13,297 nt of DNA from Bordetella parapertussis (GTDB taxonomy: Bacteria > Pseudomonadota > Gammaproteobacteria > Burkholderiales > Burkholderiaceae_B). Within the stretch, counting starts at the first letter, position 1, and the number at the start of each line of letters is the position of its first letter. This document shows, in pieces, positions 7,592 to 12,824 of the stretch. Where the stretch lies: contig CAMCWG010000049.1 in NCBI GenBank assembly GCA_945882005.1, forward strand, positions 1 to 13,297, given 5' to 3'. The position numbers and the translations under genes were made by a program. Under the pieces are notes generated by a model. That model did not search any database. It was not told where the DNA came from and saw only the letters and a list, made by a program, of their open reading frames with translations.

Positions 7592-7640
7592 TCTGAAACT
7601 GAAAAAACCCCTGCGTTCGCGCTGGGGTTTTTTGCTTTTG
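7566..7640 (+). repeat. Long direct repeat, copy 2
   Basis: This is the partner of 6335-6408, 75 bases including one extra T in the terminator tail. It covers the tRNA T arm, acceptor strand, CCA, linker and terminator. The near-perfect match is too long for a minimal crossover core and points to a recent duplication or a shared module end. Confidence 0.95.
7603..7633 (+). terminator. Intrinsic terminator after copy 3 (T3)
   Basis: It has the same hairpin as T1 (CCCC-T-GCG-TTCG-CGC-T-GGGG) with six T after the stem. It lies downstream of the DUF1398 gene and would end its transcript. Confidence 0.9.
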
Positions 7641-7953
7641 CAGACTTGTCACTGACGGGTTACTCCGGAGCACATGGTCAACAGGTGGGCGAGGTCCTTT
7701 TGAGCGGACGAAACCTATAGCGTCTAGTCACGGAACGATCATGTCATTGTGTGTCGACGTGTCGTCAGACTGGATTTGGCGGACGGATTTTATCGAGCTG
7801 GAACATGTCATAATATACGAAATGTCATTATTAAGACCGTCTCTTAAAAAACTTTTGGTGAGCCCGGTGAAGAAAAAAATACTTTTAACTCTGCCAATGT
7901 GCGTGACAGCCAGCGACGGTGATCGCGAAGTGGCGACCTCATGCGTTCAACAG
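7641..7953 (+). other. Stretch without a recognisable gene
   Basis: An open frame crosses this stretch, joining the one that starts at ATG 7741. Its residues show no family I know, and no transfer RNA, integrase or transposase pieces are apparent in the frames I translated. The octamer ATGTCATT occurs twice here (7741, 7824), with ATGTCATAA at 7805. It looks like worn accessory DNA at the left end of unit C. Confidence 0.4.
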
Positions 7954-8127
7954 TTGTTCAATAAATCCAAAATTAAACTAGGCTTATTTCTTATACCGAC
8001 CGTGTTGTTGGTAGCTTGCGGTGATGGAGATAACTCTTCATCTAGCTGCCCAACATTAAATTTAAATGCTGCCAATTCGAGCTACGTTAAAGGAGGAAGC
8101 TCAGTAACGGGTGAGGTTTGTCGGTAG
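7741..8127 (+). CDS. Putative lipoprotein, short and probably decayed
   Basis: The frame from ATG 7741 gives 128 residues. The only interpretable part is a lipoprotein signal: KSKIKLGLFLIPTVLLVAC, with a lipobox ending at Cys93 followed by a Gly/Asp/Ser linker. A real lipoprotein would start close to that signal, for example at TTG 7954, giving about 57 aa; no good ribosome site is visible there. The protein stops soon after the linker (SSVTGEVCR). Immediately afterwards a 113-bp stretch covering lipobox and linker is repeated out of frame, with its own stop. I read this as the broken 5' part of a longer surface lipoprotein gene. The function is unknown. Confidence 0.4.
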   Translation: MSLCVDVSSDWIWRTDFIELEHVIIYEMSLLRPSLKKLLVSPVKKKILLTLPMCVTASDGDREVATSCVQQLFNKSKIKLGLFLIPTVLLVACGDGDNSSSSCPTLNLNAANSSYVKGGSSVTGEVCR

Positions 8128-8235
8128 CATGTGGTGATGGAGATAGCTCTTCATCTCGCTCCCCAACATTAAATTTAAACGCTGGCTATTAGAGCTACGT
8201 TAAAGGACGAAGCTCAGTAGCGGGTGAGCTTAGTG
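8010..8235 (+). repeat. 113-bp tandem duplication within the lipoprotein remnant
   Basis: Two adjacent copies start at 8010 and 8123, each opening with GGTAGC. They differ at about 11 of the first 106 positions by my count. The copy encodes the lipobox Cys, the Ser-rich linker and PTLNLNA. Since 113 is not a multiple of three, the duplication shifts the frame. The second copy also has a TAG inside its own frame (after NAGY), then continues as SYVKG and ELSGYCQGTNVWT. Confidence 0.88.
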
Positions 8236-8262
8236 GCTACTGCCAAGGCACTAACGTATGGA

Positions 8263-8523
8263 CTATGAGCTCCCTTGTCCATTCTTTCTATTGGATATGA
8301 ACTCACCCACATGCTTCGAGCCATCTGGAGCCGTATATGTTCCTTGGCCAGAATAATAACTAGAGGAAAAACTACCAACGTATTTTGATCCATTAGGATT
8401 ATTTACGGATCCAACGCATTTATTCCAACTACTCGTCACCGTTCCATTACATGGACGTAATTGAATTTGCGCAAAGGCCGGCACGCTAACAAAAGCGAGC
8501 CCGATCAAAAACAGTTTTCTCAT
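8263..8523 (-). CDS. Secreted MORN-repeat protein, apparently shortened
   Basis: An 86-aa protein starts at ATG 8523, which has AAGGA eight bases upstream. The frame is open further upstream, but that part lacks such a site and would bury the signal peptide. Residues 1-18 (MRKLFLIGLAFVSVPAFA) form a signal peptide. A short segment with two cysteines (C25, C36) follows, then about two MORN units: KYVGSFSSSYYSGQGTYTAPDG (47-68, approximately) and KHVGEFISNRKNGQG. Relatives of this layout usually carry more MORN units, and this one stops inside the second, next to the broken lipoprotein region, so the 3' end may have been lost in a rearrangement. The role is unknown; MORN repeats often act in envelope contacts. 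Confidence 0.7.
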   Translation of the reverse strand: MRKLFLIGLAFVSVPAFAQIQLRPCNGTVTSSWNKCVGSVNNPNGSKYVGSFSSSYYSGQGTYTAPDGSKHVGEFISNRKNGQGSS

Positions 8524-8620
8524 TTTGTTGTCCTTAGATTCGTTTTTATTTAAGTTACTTGGAACATAGGTCAATGTCTATTTGGCGATAAAGTAACAAA
8601 AATCATGTGCAGAAATTAAG

Positions 8621-8914
8621 TTAGAGAATGACTTGTGTGTCACTAAACGCTTTACCCCACGTACGTATCCTGTAGCTTCGACGATCAGGCGAATAATACG
8701 GATCTGACTCAATCAGCTCAACCACTCGCTCTCTACTGGGCACATCAAGAACCCACAAGCCACCAACATATGCTTGGCCGGGCTCCTCTCTACAGCCACC
8801 TGCCAACAGGATCCCATCGCTATGTTTTCGCAAATACGCAAGGTGGTCGGGTTCCCGTTGCTTCCTGATAGATAACATTTCAGGGGTGTCCTCGAAAAAT
8901 ACAATCCAACGCAT
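8621..8914 (-). CDS. YciI-like domain protein
   Basis: The 97-aa protein is a single YciI-like domain, a dimeric ferredoxin-like fold of mostly unknown function with a conserved His and Asp. Here the likely equivalents are His24 (in EPDHLAYLRKH) and Asp71 (in ESDPYY). The LLAGG and GGLWVLDVPSRE segments are typical. ATG 8914 is chosen as start because GGAGGG stands nine bases upstream. The in-frame ATG at 8923 touches that ribosome site, and the frame further upstream has no support. It reads away from the CoA-transferase gene, so the 274-bp gap between them holds two divergent promoters. Confidence 0.8.
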   Translation of the reverse strand: MRWIVFFEDTPEMLSIRKQREPDHLAYLRKHSDGILLAGGCREEPGQAYVGGLWVLDVPSRERVVELIESDPYYSPDRRSYRIRTWGKAFSDTQVIL

Positions 8915-9188
8915 TATGTACATCCCTCCTTTGGGTGCGAGCAAAGCTAACTCACCAAACTCTATTGTTACATATCTAAACAGACTTTTAGCCAAAAAAG
9001 ATTCAGAATTGAGGGCCTGTTCAGAAGCCCAGAGCAATGTCACTTAGACTACCCAGCACCAAAGATAGCCTTTCAGAACCAAAGCCTTACAACCGGACAG
9101 ATGACCACGATCCTTCTTTGCAAGCAATGACGCTTTAGTACTAATATCAAATACAAGAATATTAGAAAACTAATGAATGGAGTAGACA
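8915..9188. promoter_or_regulatory. Divergent intergenic region with two TTAG/CTAA palindromes
   Basis: A possible promoter for the CoA-transferase operon is TTGCAA (9118-9123) with TAATAT (9142-9147), 18 bases apart; both boxes are only 4/6 matches. Overlapping the -10 box is the perfect palindrome TTAGTACTAA (9135-9144). A second inverted repeat, ATTAG-AAAA-CTAAT, lies at 9161-9174, about 28 bp centre to centre from the first. They could be operator sites; no regulator gene is present in the window. GGAG at 9179-9182 serves as the ribosome site of the gene at 9189. Confidence 0.35.
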
Positions 9189-10370
9189 ATGCATCCAACT
9201 GCGCTAAGCGGCATACGTGTATTGGATCTGTCACGGATCCTTGCAGGTCCCTCAGCAGCACAACTTCTCGGCGACCTTGGTGCCGATGTCGTTAAAGTTG
9301 AAAAGCCTGGCGAAGGAGATGACACCCGCAAATGGGGTCCTCCATTCGTGGAAGATGCTGACGGCCAGCCCACGTCTGAAAGCGCTTATTACTTATGTGC
9401 CAACAGAAACAAACGATCTATCGAAATCGACATTGCAAGCGCAGAAGGCCAAGATCTCATCATGCGCTTGCTTGAAAATGCCGATATCTTGGTTGAAAAC
9501 TACAAAGTGGGTGGACTCAGTCACTATGGTCTAGCCTATGATCAAATCAAAGAGCGGTTTCCCCGGTTGGTGTATTGCTCAATCACGGGATTTGGACAGA
9601 CAGGTCCTTACGCCACGCGCGCTGGGTACGACTTCCTGATTCAAGGCATGGGCGGGATCATGAGCCTGACTGGCGAACCGGAAGGTCAACCTATGAAGGT
9701 GGGCGTGGGGATTGCTGACGTCATGACAGGCATGTATGCAACTGTTGGCATCCTGGCAGCCTTGCGACACCGAGACCAAACAGGAAAAGGCCAACAAATT
9801 GATGTATCGCTGCTCGATACGCAAGTGGCATGGCTCATCAATGCCGGCACGAGTTATCTCAATTCCAAAGAGAATCCGGTCAGGCTTGGGAATGGGCACC
9901 CAAATATCGTGCCTTATCAGGTTTTTCCGACCGCTGATGACCCAATCATTATCGCTGCAGGCAATGACAGTCAATTTAAAAAACTCTGTCATATTGCCAA
10001 CATTGCTGCCATTGCCGAAGACCCTCAATACGCGACTAACGTTTCTCGAGTGATGAATCGACAGGCAGTGGTAGATATCGTCACTGCGGCCCTTCAAAAG
10101 AAATCACGCGCTTACTGGCTTGCTGCCTGCGAAAAAGTGGGTGTTCCATGCGGACCCGTCAATAACCTCACACAAGTTTTTAATGACCCGCATCTTCAAC
10201 ACCGTGGCGCCGAGGTACGGATGCCCCACCCTCTTGCAGGTTCGGGGGAAGTGAGCCTGATCGCCAACCCCTTAAAACTCTCTGAAACACCAGTACGATA
10301 TAGGCATGCACCTCCCATTCGCAACCAGCACGAACAAGAGATTTTGCGTGACTGGCTTGGACAACATTAA
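9189..10370 (+). CDS. Class III (CaiB/BaiF) CoA-transferase, possibly for 3-sulfinopropionate
   Basis: Class III CoA-transferases move CoA between an acyl-CoA and a free acid through a mixed anhydride on an aspartate. This 393-aa protein has the family opening LSGIRVLDLSRILAGPSAAQ (6-25), the GADVVKVEKP segment (31-40), and the catalytic Asp177 in ADVMTGM. Length is normal. GGAG six bases before ATG 9189 sets the start. The next gene follows after 21 bp and resembles 3-sulfinopropanoyl-CoA desulfinase. In Variovorax paradoxus TBEA6 a class III enzyme (Act, succinyl-CoA:3-sulfinopropionate CoA-transferase) is encoded beside such a desulfinase, so the same substrate is the best guess. Class membership is certain; the substrate is inferred from context alone. 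Confidence 0.93.
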   Translation: MHPTALSGIRVLDLSRILAGPSAAQLLGDLGADVVKVEKPGEGDDTRKWGPPFVEDADGQPTSESAYYLCANRNKRSIEIDIASAEGQDLIMRLLENADILVENYKVGGLSHYGLAYDQIKERFPRLVYCSITGFGQTGPYATRAGYDFLIQGMGGIMSLTGEPEGQPMKVGVGIADVMTGMYATVGILAALRHRDQTGKGQQIDVSLLDTQVAWLINAGTSYLNSKENPVRLGNGHPNIVPYQVFPTADDPIIIAAGNDSQFKKLCHIANIAAIAEDPQYATNVSRVMNRQAVVDIVTAALQKKSRAYWLAACEKVGVPCGPVNNLTQVFNDPHLQHRGAEVRMPHPLAGSGEVSLIANPLKLSETPVRYRHAPPIRNQHEQEILRDWLGQH

Positions 10371-10391
10371 ACCCATTGATAGATAATAAAA

Positions 10392-11594
10392 ATGACTATT
10401 TTGACGCACGAACAACTCGCCATCCAGGCCCAAGCACGTGAGTTAGCACAAACAGTTTTCAAACCGACTGCAGCTCAGACCGATGCCACGGAGGCTTACC
10501 CTTGGGACAACATTGCCAAGCTCAATGCAGCAGGATTTATGGGAATGACTGTGCCAAAGGAATACGGCGGTCGCGGCCTTGGCTACCTTGAGACAACACT
10601 CGTGATCGAAGAGATGGCCAAAGCCTGTGCCACCATGGGTCGCATCACGGTTGAGGCCAACATGGGCGCAATCGGTGCCATCATGGCCTATGGCACCGAA
10701 GAACAAAAGAAGATTGCCGCTGAGTGCGTATTATCTGGCGATAAACCGGCGATCTGTATCTCTGAACCCAATGCGGGAAGTGCCGCGAGTGAAATGACCA
10801 CACGCGCCGACAAAAAGGGCGATCGATACATCATCAATGGTCAAAAATACTGGATTACTGGTGGCGGCGTGTCGCGCTTACACCTGATTTTTGCGCGCGT
10901 GTTCGAAGATGGTATTGAACAAGGCATTGGTGGCTTTATCGTTGTACGTGATGGCAACGAACCCAAAGAGCTCGTCATCGCTAAACGAACACCTGCAATG
11001 GGTGTGCGCGGCATTCCTGAAACCTACGTAGACTTTATCAACCTTGAGGTACATGAATCGATGGCGTTAAAGCCACTCGGCGATTTACGTAAAGGCTTTG
11101 CTGCGCTCATGAACGCATACAACGCGCAACGAGTGGGTGCGGGAACAGTGGCGCTTGGTATCGCTGTTGGTGCCTTTGAAGAAGCCGTTCAATACAGTAA
11201 AGAGCGCAAACAATTCGGCCGATCGATTGCTGAGTTTCAAGGACTTCAGTGGATGATCGCAGATATGTCTATCGCTCTTGATGCCGCGCGGCTTATGCTT
11301 CATCGCGCTGCTAATGTGCCGGTGGGTAGCTTCCCAGATTTAAAATTAGCCGCCCAAGCGAAGATCATTGCTGCGGAAACCGCCATTAAAGTCACCAATG
11401 ATTCATTGCAACTTTTTGGATCTAGTGGTTACTCACGTGAATTTGCTGCTGAACGCCACGTGCGAGATGCTCGAATGTTTACGATTGCTGGGGGTACGGC
11501 CCAGATACTGCGGACACAAGTCGCAAGTGCTGTGCTAGGTGCAAAACTTCCACAAACGCGTGAGGGCTATGTGAAACACCCCATAGGGAAATAA
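10392..11594 (+). CDS. Acyl-CoA dehydrogenase homologue, probable 3-sulfinopropanoyl-CoA desulfinase
   Basis: The 400-aa protein has the full acyl-CoA dehydrogenase fold with FAD-site segments ICISEPNAGSAASEM (121-135) and YWITGGGVS (153-161), plus the C-terminal QLFGSSGYSRE and RDARMFTIAGGTAQI segments. Both usual positions of the catalytic glutamate are changed: the MCAD-type site is Gly367 (AGGT instead of EGT) and the isovaleryl-type site is Gln246 (NAQR instead of LER). Arg84 is present in ATMGR. From my knowledge of the family, Arg84 and Gln246 are the active-site residues of the 3-sulfinopropanoyl-CoA desulfinase AcdDPN7 of Advenella, which splits its substrate into propionyl-CoA and sulfite. 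The partner CoA-transferase gene upstream supports this. No clear ribosome site precedes ATG 10392. The nearest hairpin terminator is T4, beyond the tRNA remnant. Desulfinase function is inference, but specific. Confidence 0.9.
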   Translation: MTILTHEQLAIQAQARELAQTVFKPTAAQTDATEAYPWDNIAKLNAAGFMGMTVPKEYGGRGLGYLETTLVIEEMAKACATMGRITVEANMGAIGAIMAYGTEEQKKIAAECVLSGDKPAICISEPNAGSAASEMTTRADKKGDRYIINGQKYWITGGGVSRLHLIFARVFEDGIEQGIGGFIVVRDGNEPKELVIAKRTPAMGVRGIPETYVDFINLEVHESMALKPLGDLRKGFAALMNAYNAQRVGAGTVALGIAVGAFEEAVQYSKERKQFGRSIAEFQGLQWMIADMSIALDAARLMLHRAANVPVGSFPDLKLAAQAKIIAAETAIKVTNDSLQLFGSSGYSREFAAERHVRDARMFTIAGGTAQILRTQVASAVLGAKLPQTREGYVKHPIGK

Positions 11595-11617
11595 AAACTA
11601 GTCCTATCAGTAAGCCC

Positions 11618-11657
11618 AAAAATTCTAGGCTCCGGTCGATTCCGCCCCGGGCCACCA
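11618..11657 (+). repeat. tRNA-Phe 3'-half remnant, copy 4 (right end of island)
   Basis: CGATTCCGCCCCGGGCCACCA (11637-11657) matches the tRNA T arm to CCA. Like copy 2 it has GGTCGATT rather than GGTTCGATT. The part before is more worn: AAAAATTCT at the place of GAAAATCCT, then TAGGCTCC. With copy 3 it shares CTAGG a few bases before the GGT. It starts about 24 bases after the desulfinase-like gene's stop. Confidence 0.88.
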
Positions 11658-11669
11658 CTGAATTCATAG

Positions 11670-11696
11670 AAACTCCTGTGTTCGCGCTGGAGTTTT
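11670..11696 (+). terminator. Intrinsic terminator after copy 4 (T4)
   Basis: AAACTCC-T-GTG, loop TTCG, CGC-T-GGAGTTT. It is homologous to T1, with a paired C-to-T and G-to-A change in the stem plus one change to a G-T pair, so folding is kept. It would end the CoA-transferase/dehydrogenase transcript. Confidence 0.85.
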
Positions 11697-11810
11697 GTGT
11701 GTTTTGGAAGTGCAACTAGAAATTAAGGAACCTTTTTTTTGGGCAGTACTGATAAGATCCTCTCATGATTATTCAAAAAGAAGCTGCGATAAATTGCGGC
11801 CTACGGATCA

Positions 11811-12557
11811 ATGACTGAAGCCGACTGGCTAATCGCTCTCGCCCTTGCCATTTCTCTGGCAGCTGCCCATTTCTCCGCCTATAGAGTCTCAACATTGCCA
11901 TCAAAGACTCAAGATATTCTGGCATCGGTTGGTGGTGGCGCAGCCATCGCCTACCTATTCATCCACCTAATGCCCGAATTAGCAGTGGGTGGCCGCGCAC
12001 TGAGCGAACTGGATATCACCAAATTTACGCCGACACCGATCACCGAAGCCGGGCTTTTTTTGACAGCAATGATCGGCATGGTGATCTTCTTCGTCCTAGA
12101 CGTACGAACCGAGGAGGGACGCTTATCCACGAAAATAGGCTTTCGCGTGCACATGGCGTCATTTGCCTCAGGTAGCGCGATCTACGGCTACACGCTTCCC
12201 TCGCTGGTCACTACCGGATGGAGCTACGCCATCTTATTCACTGCAGTGCTTGCCGGTCACCTGCTACTTGCCGATAGAGCGCTAGCTCGGGCTCACCCCG
12301 CGCAATTCGCGCATGAGACGCGGTGGATTGGCATAGCTTCAGTCGGCGCTGGATTCGGCGCGGCCTACTTACTTCCACCGGCGAATGACTTCATCCTGGC
12401 CATCGTTACCGCGTTCCTTGGTGGTTCCCTGCTGATGACCACTTTTCGCGAGGAACTCCCTGCCGCCTCTCGCACACGCATCCCGTGGTTTCTGTTAGGA
12501 CTGGTAGTCATGTCTGGGCTGTTGATTATCTCGCTTGCAGTCGGTAAACACAGCTAA
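11811..12557 (+). CDS. Polytopic membrane protein, ZIP-like, function unassigned
   Basis: The 248-aa protein is almost wholly hydrophobic, with about seven or eight membrane segments (near residues 6-24, 38-57, 80-97, 112-130, 137-155, 173-190, 194-210 and 225-244). An IHLMPE motif (51-56) in the second segment and GHLLLADRA around His150 in the fifth resemble metal-coordinating H..PE and H positions of ZIP divalent-metal transporters. The longer HNxPEG motif of that family is absent, so I leave the function open. ATG 11811 has only a weak ribosome site. It is the first gene after the right end of the tRNA island and probably belongs to the ancestral flank. Confidence 0.72.
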   Translation: MTEADWLIALALAISLAAAHFSAYRVSTLPSKTQDILASVGGGAAIAYLFIHLMPELAVGGRALSELDITKFTPTPITEAGLFLTAMIGMVIFFVLDVRTEEGRLSTKIGFRVHMASFASGSAIYGYTLPSLVTTGWSYAILFTAVLAGHLLLADRALARAHPAQFAHETRWIGIASVGAGFGAAYLLPPANDFILAIVTAFLGGSLLMTTFREELPAASRTRIPWFLLGLVVMSGLLIISLAVGKHS

Positions 12558-12647
12558 CAGCAAGGTGGTTTCGACTGTCTTTGCCCTTGCGTCAGCTGAC
12601 CGCAAATGGAACTTATTTAATTGTCGAAGGGAAATCACCATTCTGAC
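12558..12647. other. Short intergenic stretch
   Basis: I see no gene, repeat or clear terminator between the membrane protein stop and the GST-like remnant. Confidence 0.5.
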
Positions 12648-12824
12648 TCACAAACTGACATTCGGACTCGCCCTCAAGTCTTGAACAATTAAACCCATAT
12701 CTTCGATTTCAATATCGTGTGACTTATCACGCACAGTCTCATTAAGTGCATCCTGTTCCCATTCAATCACTGCAGGATGACTCAATAGTTTCTCTACATA
12801 GACCTGATGTTCGACGCTTCCAAA
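12648..12824 (-). pseudogene. Remnant resembling a glutathione S-transferase C-terminus
   Basis: Read on the minus strand in the frame after the TAG at 12827-12825, 58 codons are open to TGA at 12648. The segment QVYVEKLLSHPAVIEWEQDA (residues 7-26) follows the pattern of the last helices of bacterial GSTs (Y-rvl-hPA-eW--dAl-E), and the tail EIEDMGLIVQDLRA fits a GST end. There is no start codon near its beginning and no GST N-terminus, so it would be a 3' fragment. It overlaps the end of the permease gene in another frame. The identification is by pattern only. Confidence 0.42.

Larger units (their letters stand above)
6361..11657 (+). mobile_element. tRNA-Phe genomic island made of three stacked units
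   Basis: Three partial direct repeats of the tRNA-Phe 3' half follow the intact gene and delimit units of about 714, 517 and 4066 bp (6361-7074, 7075-7591, 7592-11657). Duplicated tRNA 3' ends are the classic footprint of elements that integrate site-specifically into tRNA genes. The units carry accessory genes: a toxin-antitoxin pair, a DUF1398 gene, MORN and YciI genes and a CoA-transferase/dehydrogenase operon. Most of the DNA up to about 9190 is more AT-rich than the core genes. I see no integrase, excisionase or transposase, so the elements are either decayed or moved by an enzyme encoded elsewhere. The repeats are directly visible; the mobility is inferred. Confidence 0.8.

Noticed and set aside
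6361..9188. Integrase, transposase or phage structural gene in the island
   Set aside because: None of the frames I read shows tyrosine-recombinase, serine-recombinase or DDE motifs. The DUF1398 'phage envelope' name is a family label only and is not evidence for a prophage.
9579..10097. Minus-strand ORF of 172 codons inside the CoA-transferase gene
   Set aside because: It is fully contained in a clearly identified gene on the other strand, has no recognisable motif and no ribosome site of note.
11765..11818. 17-codon ORF overlapping the start of the membrane protein gene
   Set aside because: It could be a leader peptide in principle, but nothing beyond an ATG and a stop supports it.
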